Assembly: GCA_017999235.1 (NCBI GenBank)
Contig: JAGOBN010000004.1
Coordinates: forward strand, 1-30,386
Source: Anaerolineales bacterium
Lineage (GTDB): Bacteria; Chloroflexota; Anaerolineae; Anaerolineales; UBA6663
DNA length: 30,386 nucleotides
Reading direction: 5' to 3'
In this document: one piece after another, positions 13,818-21,441 of the stretch
How positions within the stretch are numbered: the stretch's first letter is position 1
How the letters are laid out: each line of letters opens with the position of its first letter
The notes under the pieces: generated by a model
Seen by the model: only the letters and a program-made list of their open reading frames with translations
The model's database searches: none
Told to the model about the DNA's origin: nothing
Made by a program: the position numbers and the translations under genes

Positions 13818-14777
13818 TTAGCCCAGGGATTGCCGTCGGAAACGCAAGTAGGCCAGATAGGCTTGATACAACGCCGGGTTGTAGACTCTGTCCCAGGCCC
13901 CCACCGTGCGGACCAATTGCCCGCCCCAGCCGCGCTTGAAGCGGTAGACCCCCCATAGGCCGTCCGCGCGCGTCTCAAAGCCGGCCTCTAGTGCGGCCTC
14001 GTCTTCGTCCGGCACCCCCCACAGATCGTACCAGTGCGCGCCGCGGCTGCGCGCCCAGCGGATGGCCTCCCATTGCGCCAGGTACGGCGCCATGCGCGGG
14101 CGCTCCTGGTCCGAGGACGCGCCGTAAAAATACCAGGCCCGCTCCCCGAGGGCGAAGGCCATCACGCCGGCCAGGGGCTGACCCGCGTACTCGGCCAGGA
14201 ACAGCGCGCCCTGGCCGAGCGGCGCAAACAGCGCGTGGGCGGCCTGATAATAGGCCGGCGCATGCACACCGAAATGGTCGCGTTCCCCGGTCGTGCGCAT
14301 CAGCGCGGTGAAGGCGGTGAGATCCTCCGGAGACTCAGCCGGGCGGACGGTGACGGCCTTCTTGGCGGCCAGGCGCAGGTTGTAGCGCGTCTTCTGTTTC
14401 ATGCGCGCCAAGACGTCGTCTTCTGAGCCGGCCAGGTCCAGCAGGATGGACCGGCGGGGCTGGATGGTTTGCGGGGAAGGCTGGAAGCCGAGCGCCGTCA
14501 GGGCGGCCCGCTGGTCCGGCTCATCCGGCAGGTCCGGCTCGATTTTAAGGAAGATCGCGCGCCGGCGGCGCGCGGCGTCGTCGAGCGCGTGGAGGGTGGC
14601 TGGGTGGAGGCCTGCGGCGTGCGGGCCGCGCGGCACATAGGCCAGGGAGAACCCGAGCGGGGCCGGCCGGAAGAGCAGCAATACGCCGGCGACCTGTTCC
14701 GCCTGCCAGCCGAAGCGCGTTTTGAGCCGGCCCCACGGCTCAGTTTGGAGGATGTGCGGCCCAGCCCAAAAAGACAT
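13818..14777 (-). CDS. FemA/FemB-like aminoacyltransferase, copy 2
   Basis: This 319-residue paralogue of the next gene downstream has the same landmarks: ILQTEPWGRLKTRFGWQ, LAYVPRGP, MKQKTRYNLRLAAKKAVTVR, RAWYFYGASSDQERPRMAPY and WYDLWGVPDED with FKRGWGGQ. It is shorter at the N-terminus because its first residues are almost directly the ILQTEPW motif. The longer open frame reaches back across nuoA on the opposite strand and is not credible, so ATG 14777 is chosen. TACAAT lies only 7 bases upstream, which suggests a leaderless message. Tandem copies may add different residues in turn, as FemX/A/B do, but this is inference. Confidence 0.87.
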   Translation of the reverse strand: MSFWAGPHILQTEPWGRLKTRFGWQAEQVAGVLLLFRPAPLGFSLAYVPRGPHAAGLHPATLHALDDAARRRRAIFLKIEPDLPDEPDQRAALTALGFQPSPQTIQPRRSILLDLAGSEDDVLARMKQKTRYNLRLAAKKAVTVRPAESPEDLTAFTALMRTTGERDHFGVHAPAYYQAAHALFAPLGQGALFLAEYAGQPLAGVMAFALGERAWYFYGASSDQERPRMAPYLAQWEAIRWARSRGAHWYDLWGVPDEDEAALEAGFETRADGLWGVYRFKRGWGGQLVRTVGAWDRVYNPALYQAYLAYLRFRRQSLG

Positions 14778-14784
14778 GCGCGCG

Positions 14785-14790
14785 ATTGTA
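14785..14790 (-). promoter_or_regulatory. Candidate -10 box for a leaderless FemAB transcript
   Basis: TACAAT reads on the minus strand, with 7 bases between it and ATG 14777, so the transcript would begin at or next to the AUG. No clear -35 is seen. Confidence 0.4.
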
Positions 14791-14897
14791 ACATTAGACC
14801 CGGCTGAGAATCCGCCTGGGCGGGGAGCACCGGGGCCGGGCGCCGGCCCATTTTGTCCGGGAAAAGACGGCGAATAGGATGAAAGTCCCCCCGATCT

Positions 14898-14926
14898 TTG
14901 ACTTTTGCTTAGAGTCATGTTAATAT
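14898..14926 (+). promoter_or_regulatory. Sigma-70 promoter of nuoA
   Basis: TTGACT (14898-14903), a 17-bp spacer and TAATAT (14921-14926) predict a start near 14933, about 35 bases before the nuoA ATG. The position excludes upstream in-frame starts such as the one at 14905. Confidence 0.8.
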
Positions 14927-14967
14927 CCGCGCCGTATTTCACAAATGCACCCCCATCCGGAGTACCC

Positions 14968-15327
14968 ATGCAAGAGAATTGGATATTCATCGGTGTCTTC
15001 CTGCTGGTCGCCGGTATCTTTCCGGCCGCGCCCATCATCATCCAAAGCGTGATCTTGGGGCCGAAGAAGAACAACCCGGTGAAAAACAGCACCTACGAGT
15101 GCGGCATTGAAACCTTCGGCGATACCTGGGTGCAATTCAAGGTGCAGTACTACATCTTCACCCTGGTCTTTGTGGTTTTCGATGTGGGCATGATGTTCCT
15201 GTTTCCATTTGCCGTGGCGTATGGCCAGATCCCGGCCTTCATGCTGGTGGCGGTGGTGGGCTTCCTCAGCGTCCTGGGAGGCGGCCTGGTCTATGTCTGG
15301 CGCAAAGGCGCGCTCAAGTGGGTGTAA
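14968..15327 (+). CDS. nuoA: NADH-quinone oxidoreductase subunit A
   Basis: This 119-residue subunit has three membrane helices (about 5-30, 60-82 and 88-110). The conserved loop NSTYECGIETFGDTW carries C45, the cysteine next to the quinone channel. It is part of the proximal membrane arm of complex I, where subunits A, H, J and K link the quinone site to the proton-pumping subunits. In the second helix the family motif FDVE is FDVG here, so the glutamate known as E81 in E. coli is Gly74, while D72 is kept. GGAG at 14959-14962 serves the ATG. In usual operons nuoB follows; here nuoH does, after a terminator-like hairpin. Confidence 0.95.
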   Translation: MQENWIFIGVFLLVAGIFPAAPIIIQSVILGPKKNNPVKNSTYECGIETFGDTWVQFKVQYYIFTLVFVVFDVGMMFLFPFAVAYGQIPAFMLVAVVGFLSVLGGGLVYVWRKGALKWV

Positions 15328-15349
15328 ATCCAGACTAATTTTCAAGCAT

Positions 15350-15377
15350 CGCCTATCGTGCAAACGGTAGGCGTTTT
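15350..15377 (+). terminator. Terminator-like hairpin between nuoA and nuoH
   Basis: CGCCTATCG and CGGTAGGCG pair over 9 positions (one G-U) around a TGCAAA loop and are followed by TTTTCTT. It has the form of an intrinsic terminator, so nuoA may be made partly or wholly as a separate message. Confidence 0.7.
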
Positions 15378-15438
15378 CTTGTTGGGCGGCGGCTCGCGCC
15401 GGCGCCGGTGATTTTGGAGCGTGTGAGAGGTCGGAGCT

Positions 15439-16713
15439 ATGGATTTCTTTACGAACCCGGTTGGGGTAATCCAAACTTGGTTGGCGGGGCTGTTGGCCGG
15501 CTTTCTGCCGGCGGAGGCGGTCAGCCTGGTCCTGGTGGTCATCGGCGCGTTCGTGGTCGGCGGCGTCGGCCTGGTCCTGCCGCTGTTCCTGATCTGGTAT
15601 GAGCGCCGCTTGATCGGGCGTATGCAGGACCGGGTCGGCCCGAACCGCGTGGGGCCGGAAGGCCTGCTCCAGACGGTGGCCGACGCGCTGAAGCTGCTCA
15701 GCAAAGAAGACATCACGCCGACCGGCGCCGATAAAGTCGTCTACAACCTGGCCCCGATCATGGCCGTGATCTCCATCTTGACGATGTGGGCCGTGATCCC
15801 GCTGGCCGTCAACATCGTCGGCACCGATCTGAACATCGGCGTGCTCTACATCGTCGGGGTCGGTTCGCTGGGCACGCTGGCGATCATGCTGGGCGGCTGG
15901 GCGTCCAACAACAAATACGCACTCTTGGGCGCGTTCCGCACCGTGGCGCAGTTGGTGTGCTACGAGGTGCCGATGATCCTGGCCTTGATCGTGCCGGTCA
16001 TGCTGACCAGCAGCGCCGGCCTCCCCAACCCCATGAGCATGCAGTCGGTGACGGCCGCCCAGACCGATGTCTGGTTTCTCTTCTCCGCGCCGATCGCGGC
16101 CCTGATGTTCTTCATCGCGTCCGTGGCGGAGACCGGGCGCGCGCCCTTTGACCTGCTGGAGGCCGAGTCCGAGATTGTGGCCGGCTTCAATATCGAGTAC
16201 TCGGGCATGAAGTTCGGCATGTTCTTTGTGGCCGAATTCCTGCACGCGTTCACGGTGGGCGCGCTGGTGGCCACGCTCTTCCTGGGCGGCTGGACCGGCC
16301 CGTGGGCGGAGCAGTACCCGCTGCTGGGGGTGGTGTACTTCGTCCTCAAGGCCTTTGCCGCGTATTTTGTGACCATCCTCATGCGCGCCGCGCTGCCGCG
16401 CGTCCGCATCGACCACATGCTGGATCTCAACTGGAAGTTCCTGGTGCCGCTGTCCGTGGCCTCCATCGCGGTGACGGCCGTGGTCAATAAGCTGGTGGAC
16501 CGGCTGGCGGTGGGGCCGTATTGGAACGGCCTGGCGCTGTTGGCCGCCAACCTGATCGTGGCCTGGATCGCCCTGGCGTATGTGGCGACCATCGCGCGCA
16601 AGCTGCGCAGCGCGGAAGCTTCCCGAACCCCGCCGGGGGCGCCGGCCGCCGGCGAGCCCGCCGCCCACGTTGAACACGGCCACGCCGCGCCGGCCGCCCA
16701 CGCCGCGCATTAG
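15439..16713 (+). CDS. nuoH: NADH-quinone oxidoreductase subunit H
   Basis: This 424-residue subunit forms most of the quinone chamber. The signature RVGPNRVGPEGLLQTVADAL with KLLSKEDITP follows the first helix, and AETGRAPFDLLEAESE with the GFNIEYSGMKFG stretch is the conserved acidic loop region. About eight membrane helices are present. It is longer than the usual 320-350 residues, mainly because of a C-terminal tail (about 390-424) that is Ala/Pro-rich and carries six histidines in its last 15 residues. GAGAGG at 15425-15430 lies 8 bases before the ATG. It begins the nuoH-J-K-L-M-M-N block; nuoI, which usually follows nuoH, is absent. Confidence 0.96.
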   Translation: MDFFTNPVGVIQTWLAGLLAGFLPAEAVSLVLVVIGAFVVGGVGLVLPLFLIWYERRLIGRMQDRVGPNRVGPEGLLQTVADALKLLSKEDITPTGADKVVYNLAPIMAVISILTMWAVIPLAVNIVGTDLNIGVLYIVGVGSLGTLAIMLGGWASNNKYALLGAFRTVAQLVCYEVPMILALIVPVMLTSSAGLPNPMSMQSVTAAQTDVWFLFSAPIAALMFFIASVAETGRAPFDLLEAESEIVAGFNIEYSGMKFGMFFVAEFLHAFTVGALVATLFLGGWTGPWAEQYPLLGVVYFVLKAFAAYFVTILMRAALPRVRIDHMLDLNWKFLVPLSVASIAVTAVVNKLVDRLAVGPYWNGLALLAANLIVAWIALAYVATIARKLRSAEASRTPPGAPAAGEPAAHVEHGHAAPAAHAAH

Positions 16714-16728
16714 TCGGACGGAAATCCC

Positions 16729-17232
16729 ATGACCGGTCTGCAAATCGTCTTTCTCGTCGTCGCCGCCGCCCTCCTGGCCGCGGCTGTGCAAGTGGTGAGC
16801 GCCCGCAACCTGGTGCACGCCGCGATCTGGCTGATCGCGGCCTTGTTCGGCACGGCGATCCTGTTTGTGCTGCTGGAAGCCGGGTTCCTGGCGGTGGTGC
16901 AGGTGGTGGTCTATATCGGCGCCATCTCAATCTTGATCATCTTCGCCATCATGCTCACGCGGCGGGTGATGCAGGATACCGGCTCGCAGATCACCAGCCT
17001 GTGGTGGCTGGCCGGCGTGATCGCGCTGGTGTTGTTCGGCGCGCTTTTTACCATCTTGTCGCGCGTGACCTTCCCGGAAGCCAATCTGCCGGTGCCGGCC
17101 GACAACCTGGCCACCCTCGGCCGGCAGCTGGTCGATCCGGATTTCTATATGATCCCGTTGGTCGCCATCGGCGTCCTGCTGGCCGTGGGCATGGTTGGCT
17201 CCATCGCCATCGCCCGCGACGACCGCGAGTAG
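16729..17232 (+). CDS. nuoJ: NADH-quinone oxidoreductase subunit J
   Basis: This 167-residue subunit has five membrane helices. The family landmarks RNLVHAAIWL, LLEAGFLAVVQVVVYIGAIS (with the flexible third helix) and IIFAIMLTRR are present. It sits between subunits H/A and K and takes part in coupling quinone reduction to the antiporter-like subunits. It starts 15 bases after nuoH and ends 10 bases before nuoK, so the three are co-transcribed. Confidence 0.94.
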   Translation: MTGLQIVFLVVAAALLAAAVQVVSARNLVHAAIWLIAALFGTAILFVLLEAGFLAVVQVVVYIGAISILIIFAIMLTRRVMQDTGSQITSLWWLAGVIALVLFGALFTILSRVTFPEANLPVPADNLATLGRQLVDPDFYMIPLVAIGVLLAVGMVGSIAIARDDRE

Positions 17233-17242
17233 GAGCGAGCGC

Positions 17243-17551
17243 ATGATCCCCCTGTCTTGGTATTTGGCCCTCAGCGCGGCGCTGTTTTGTGTGGGCGTTT
17301 ACGGCGTGCTGGCGCGCAAGAATTCGGTCGCGATTTTGATGGGCGTGGAGCTGATGCTGAACGCCGTCAACATCAATTTGGTGGCCTTCTGGCATTATCT
17401 GACGCCGGCGGCCGTCTCCGGCATGATGTTTGCCCTGGTCGTCTTTGCCGTCGCCGCCGCGGAAGCGGCCGTCGGCTTGGCCCTGATCATCTCCATGTAC
17501 CGCCGGCGCCAAACGGTGGTGGCGGAAGATGCGGATCTGATGAAGTTCTAG
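17243..17551 (+). CDS. nuoK: NADH-quinone oxidoreductase subunit K
   Basis: This 102-residue subunit (usual size about 100) has three membrane helices. The two membrane glutamates needed for proton transfer are present: E36 in ILMGVELMLNAVNINLVAF and E74 in AAAEAAVGLAL. AGGAG at 17231-17235, overlapping the nuoJ stop, is well placed for the ATG at 17243, and the longer in-frame start at 17195 inside nuoJ is rejected. It is homologous to MrpC/MnhC subunits of antiporters, but the neighbouring A, H and J subunits make it complex I. Confidence 0.95.
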   Translation: MIPLSWYLALSAALFCVGVYGVLARKNSVAILMGVELMLNAVNINLVAFWHYLTPAAVSGMMFALVVFAVAAAEAAVGLALIISMYRRRQTVVAEDADLMKF

Positions 17552-17574
17552 CCCCTGGTCGCTGAGCGCGCCCA

Positions 17575-17591
17575 GCCGGCCCGCGGCCGGC
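17575..17591. repeat. Perfect hairpin in the nuoK-nuoL gap
   Basis: GCCGGCC and GGCCGGC (7-bp arms, 3-base loop) lie 24 bases after the nuoK stop. There is no T-run, so an RNA-stability or translation effect is more likely than termination. Confidence 0.6.
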
Positions 17592-17621
17592 GCGGCGGTA
17601 TTCAGTAAGAGCGGAGCAATT

Positions 17622-19826
17622 ATGCAGTTAGATGCCACCACCCTCACCTGGCTGATCCCGGTCCCGCCGCTGCTGGCGTTCTTCCTGATCGTGCTGTTTA
17701 CCAATCGCAGCAAATGGCTGAGCCACACCCTGGCCGTCGGTCTGATGCTGGTCTCGTGGATGATGAGCTGGGGCGTGCTCACCCAGGTGGTCAGCCGCGA
17801 GCATTTCGGCGCCGAAGGCACGGTGATCGAGGCGTTTGTCAATTGGCTGCCGTTCGGCGGCGAAGGCGTGGCCGGCGCCGAGCCGTTCAATATGGGCGTG
17901 CTGGTGGACCCGCTCACCGGCGTCATGCTCTTCTTTGTGCCGCTCATCTGCCTGATGATCTTCATCTATAGCGTGGGCTACCACAATTTCCTCAAGCCCG
18001 TCGACCCGCATGCGGTGCCCGGCGAGCCGGCCCACAACGGCGTCGAGCCGCTGTACGCGCGCTTCTTCGCCTACCTCTCGCTGTTCGCCTTCGGCATGCT
18101 CGTGCTGGTGGTGGCCGATAACCTCCTGCTCATGTTCATGGGCTGGGAGATCATGGGCCTGTGCTCGTTCCTGCTCATCGGCTTCTGGTACGCGCGCGTC
18201 TACCCCAATCCCCAGCAGATCACGCCCCGCCAGGCCGCGGTCAAAGCCTTTATCACCACCCGCATCGCCGACGTGGTGATGCTCCTGGGCATCGCTTACC
18301 TGTACGCGGCCACCGGCACGCTCTCCTTCCGCGAGATCATGTTCGCGCATGAGGGTGAAATCCTGGCCCGGCTGGCGGAGACGCCGTCCTTTATCGCCGG
18401 CCTGTCGGCGGCCGGCCTGATCGGCCTCCTGCTGCTCACCGGCACGGTCGGCAAATCCGCGCAGTTTCCGCTGCACACCTGGCTGCCGGACGCCATGGAA
18501 GGCCCGACCCCGGTCAGCGCCATGATCCATGCCGCGGCCATGGTTTCGGCCGGCGTGTACGCCATGATCCGCGTCTTCCCGATCCTCTCGGCCGGCTGGC
18601 ACGAGGGCGGGCCGCTCACCCCGCCGATGCTCGTCATCGGCACCATCGGCGCGTTCACGGCGCTCTTCGCGGCCACCATCGCCGTGGCCCAGAACGATGT
18701 CAAGAAGGTGCTGGCTTATTCCACCATCTCCCAGCTCGGCTTCATGCTGGCCGCGCTCGGGATCGGCGGGTACGTGGCCGCCGCCTTCCATTTGATGACG
18801 CACGCCTTCTTCAAGGCCCTGCTCTTCCTGGGCTCCGGCTCCATCATTCACGGCATGGAGCACGGGATGCACCAGGCCCACGACCACCACACCGACCCGC
18901 AGGACATGCGCTTCATGGGCGGCCTGCGGACCAAGATGCCGGTGACGTTCTGGACCTTCTTGATCGGCGGCTTCGCGCTGGCCGGGTTCCCGCTCATCAC
19001 GGCCGGCTTCTGGTCTAAGGACGAGATCCTGGCGGATGCCTGGGCGCACGCGCCGATCGTCTTCTACGTGCTGGCCTTCGCCGCCCTGCTGACGGCCTTC
19101 TACACCATGCGCCAGATCACCATGGTGTTCTTCGGCAAGCCGCGCACGGAAGCCGCCGCGCACGCGCATGAGAGCCATTGGACCATGACCCTGCCGCTGG
19201 GCCTCCTGGCGGTCTTTGCCGTGGGGGCGGGCTGGCTGGGCATCCCCGAGGAGTTCCCGCTGCTGGGCGGTCTGCTGCCCAACTTCTTCCATGAATTTGT
19301 GGGCGGCACCTTGTTGGAACACCCCGAGACGTTGGCCTTTAGTATCGTCCCGCTGGCAACCTCGCTGGTGGTGGCGTTGGGCGGCCTGGCGCTCGGCTGG
19401 TTCGTGTATCAGAAGGCGTACGCCGCCGCGGACGCGCGTGACCCGCTGGAAGGCCCGCTGGGTCCGCTCTACCGCGTGCTGAAAAACAAGTATTACATCG
19501 ACGAGTTCTACGATTGGGCGTTTGTGCGGCCGACCGTCTGGCTGGGCCAGCAGTTCTTCTCCGTCATCCTGGATAAGACCCTGATCGACGGGCTCTTGCA
19601 CGGTGTGGCGCGCCTGATGCTGAGCATCGGCACCGTGATCCGCGACCGGATCGATATCCCGGTCGTCAATCGCGCGCTGAGCGACGGCTCGGGCGAGGTG
19701 GTGAAACGCTTTGGCGGGGAAATGCGCCTGATCCAGACCGGCCGCGTCCAGCAATACCTGATGGTGCTGATGGCGATTGTGCTGGCCATCGGCGCGGTGC
19801 TGCTGGTGCCGGGGTTGGGGCGCTAA
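17622..19826 (+). CDS. nuoL: NADH-quinone oxidoreductase subunit L, extended lateral helix
   Basis: This 734-residue distal antiporter-like subunit is about 120 residues longer than E. coli NuoL. The proton-path residues are conserved: E176 (MGWEIMGLCSFLL), K278 (TVGKSAQFPLHTWLPDAMEGPTPVS) and K466/D467 (FWSKDEIL). After the TM15 region comes the lateral helix HL (from about residue 650), then a final anchor helix (about 708-730). Between LIDGL (654-658) and QTG (705-707) there are about 47 residues, compared with about 19 in ordinary NuoL as I remember it, so HL appears about 28 residues longer. This fits a membrane arm with an additional subunit. Other extra length lies in the 124-142 loop and a His-rich loop (410-424). 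Confidence 0.96.
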   Translation: MQLDATTLTWLIPVPPLLAFFLIVLFTNRSKWLSHTLAVGLMLVSWMMSWGVLTQVVSREHFGAEGTVIEAFVNWLPFGGEGVAGAEPFNMGVLVDPLTGVMLFFVPLICLMIFIYSVGYHNFLKPVDPHAVPGEPAHNGVEPLYARFFAYLSLFAFGMLVLVVADNLLLMFMGWEIMGLCSFLLIGFWYARVYPNPQQITPRQAAVKAFITTRIADVVMLLGIAYLYAATGTLSFREIMFAHEGEILARLAETPSFIAGLSAAGLIGLLLLTGTVGKSAQFPLHTWLPDAMEGPTPVSAMIHAAAMVSAGVYAMIRVFPILSAGWHEGGPLTPPMLVIGTIGAFTALFAATIAVAQNDVKKVLAYSTISQLGFMLAALGIGGYVAAAFHLMTHAFFKALLFLGSGSIIHGMEHGMHQAHDHHTDPQDMRFMGGLRTKMPVTFWTFLIGGFALAGFPLITAGFWSKDEILADAWAHAPIVFYVLAFAALLTAFYTMRQITMVFFGKPRTEAAAHAHESHWTMTLPLGLLAVFAVGAGWLGIPEEFPLLGGLLPNFFHEFVGGTLLEHPETLAFSIVPLATSLVVALGGLALGWFVYQKAYAAADARDPLEGPLGPLYRVLKNKYYIDEFYDWAFVRPTVWLGQQFFSVILDKTLIDGLLHGVARLMLSIGTVIRDRIDIPVVNRALSDGSGEVVKRFGGEMRLIQTGRVQQYLMVLMAIVLAIGAVLLVPGLGR

Positions 19827-19838
19827 GGCTAGTGAGTG

Positions 19839-19858
19839 GGGCGGCGTCGGCGCCGCCC
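19839..19858. repeat. Perfect hairpin in the nuoL-nuoM gap
   Basis: GGGCGGCG and CGCCGCCC (8-bp arms, loop TCGG) lie 12 bases after the nuoL stop. No T-run follows. The stem can form in RNA from either strand. Confidence 0.65.
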
Positions 19859-19879
19859 TGACGGGTTCCGGGTGGGTGT

Positions 19880-21406
19880 ATGGACTCTCTTCTCCAAACT
19901 AATCTCTTGTCCCTGATCCTGTTCGTCCCGGCGGTGGGGGCAGCGCTGCTGCTCTTTATCCCGCGTGACCAGGTGGCCGCTTTGCGCTGGACCGCGTTCG
20001 CCGTCGCGCTGGTCACGCTGGGCCTGTCGCTCCTGCTGTGGTTTCAATATGACTCGGCGCGCGCCGGCTACCAGTTTGTCGAGAACTACCAGTGGTTCGC
20101 GGTGATCAACTCGAATTACCATGTCGGCGTGGACGGGATCAGCCTGCCGATGGTGCTGCTGACGGCCATCCTGACGCCGCTGGCGATTCTCTTTTCCTTC
20201 AGCATCACGGAGCGGGTCAAGGCCTACATGATCCTGTTCCTGTTCCTGGAGACCGGCGTCCTGGGCGTCTTCATGGCGCTGGACCTGCTGCTGTTCTTTG
20301 TCTTCTATGAAATCGGCCTGATCCCGATGTACTTCCTGATCAACATCTGGGGCAGCGCCAACCGCCAGTACGCGTCGCTGAAATTCATCCTCTACACCAT
20401 GACGGCCTCGCTCGGCCTGCTGCTGGCGACGCAGATCATCGGCCTGACGCTGGGAACTTTCGATATGCAAGTGGCGGCGGAGCAATGGCCGCTGCTGACC
20501 GGCAGTTTCTTCGGGCTGACGGCGGAAGGGCTGCGCGCCGCGGCTTTCTGGGCCTTTGTGGTCGCTTTCGCGCTGAAGGTGCCGGTCTGGCCGCTGCACA
20601 CCTGGCTGCCCGACGCCCACACCGAGGCGCCGACCGCCGGCTCGATGATGCTGGCCGGCGTCCTGTTGAAGCTGGGCGCGTATGGCTTCCTGCGGCTGGT
20701 CCTGCCGCTCTTCCCCGTGGAGTCCGGACAGTACGCGGTCTGGCTGGCCTTCTTCGCGCTGATGGCGATCGTGGCCGGCGCGTACGCGTCCTTTGGGCAG
20801 TCGGACTTCAAGCGGTTGGTGGCTTACTCCTCCATCAACCACATGGGGTTTGTGGTGCTGGGCGTGGCGGCCGCGGCCTGGACGCGCGTCAACGGCGGCG
20901 TGGCGGACGGCATCATGGCCGCCAACGGCGCGGTGCTGCAGATGTTCAACCACGGCCTGAGCTCGGCCGGCATGTTCTTGCTGGTGGGCGTGATTTATGA
21001 CCGCACCCACACCCGCAATCTCGAGGAATTTGGCGGCCTCTTTCCGCTGGCACCCGTCTACGGCGGGATTCTGCTCTTCACCAGCATGGCGTCGCTGGGC
21101 CTGCCCGGCTTGAATGGCTTTGTGTCGGAGTTCATGGTGGTGCGGGGCGCCTGGCCGATCTTCACCCTCTTCACGGCCATCGCCATGCTGGGCCTGCTGA
21201 TGACCGGCGCCTACATCTTGAAGGGGATCTACAAGAGCATTTACGGCCCGCTCAACCCCAAGTGGGTCGGGCATCGGTTGGAAATCTCGCCGCGGGAAGT
21301 GATCGCCATTGCGCCGCTGCTGGTGCTGATGCTGGTCCTGGGCGTTTGGCCGGCCTGGCTGGTGCAGGTGATCAACGCCACCGTGACGCGTTTTATGGCG
21401 GGCTAG
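19880..21406 (+). CDS. nuoM: NADH-quinone oxidoreductase subunit M, copy 1
   Basis: This 508-residue antiporter-like subunit has about 14 membrane helices. It keeps the complete proton-translocation set: E144 in TM5 (FYEIGLIPMYFLI), K233 in TM7 (FALKVPVWPLHTWLPDAH), K264 in TM8 (LLKLGAYGFLR) and E417 in TM12 (GFVSEFMVV). It should therefore pump one proton per cycle in the usual way. The ATG at 19880 has only a weak GGGTGGG upstream. It is followed after 35 bases by a second, divergent nuoM, which is unusual. Confidence 0.95.
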   Translation: MDSLLQTNLLSLILFVPAVGAALLLFIPRDQVAALRWTAFAVALVTLGLSLLLWFQYDSARAGYQFVENYQWFAVINSNYHVGVDGISLPMVLLTAILTPLAILFSFSITERVKAYMILFLFLETGVLGVFMALDLLLFFVFYEIGLIPMYFLINIWGSANRQYASLKFILYTMTASLGLLLATQIIGLTLGTFDMQVAAEQWPLLTGSFFGLTAEGLRAAAFWAFVVAFALKVPVWPLHTWLPDAHTEAPTAGSMMLAGVLLKLGAYGFLRLVLPLFPVESGQYAVWLAFFALMAIVAGAYASFGQSDFKRLVAYSSINHMGFVVLGVAAAAWTRVNGGVADGIMAANGAVLQMFNHGLSSAGMFLLVGVIYDRTHTRNLEEFGGLFPLAPVYGGILLFTSMASLGLPGLNGFVSEFMVVRGAWPIFTLFTAIAMLGLLMTGAYILKGIYKSIYGPLNPKWVGHRLEISPREVIAIAPLLVLMLVLGVWPAWLVQVINATVTRFMAG

Positions 21407-21429
21407 TAAGGGCGAGCGACCGCCCCTAC
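21406..21429. repeat. Near-perfect hairpin in the nuoM1-nuoM2 gap
   Basis: GTAAGGGCG and CGCCCCTAC pair at 8 of 9 positions around AGCGAC, starting within the nuoM1 stop codon. The sequence resembles a GTAGGGGCG...CGCCCCTAC palindrome that I associate with intergenic repeats in related genomes (from memory). Confidence 0.6.
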
Positions 21430-21441
21430 CGGGATACGATT

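Noticed and set aside
13818..15092. FemAB copy 2 starting at 15092, with 105 more residues
   Set aside because: The extension would run antisense through nuoA and its promoter and has no FemAB homology; ATG 14777 fits the domain start.
14920..16818. Long minus-strand open frame (about 630 codons) opposite nuoA-nuoH, and a similar one of about 700 codons opposite nuoL
   Set aside because: They lie antisense to unmistakable membrane subunits. Their translations are His/Asp/Arg-rich with no domain, as expected from GC-biased third positions of the real genes.
17575..17591. Rho-independent terminators at the nuo gap hairpins
   Set aside because: None of the four stems is followed by a T-run, and the downstream genes have no clear promoters of their own.
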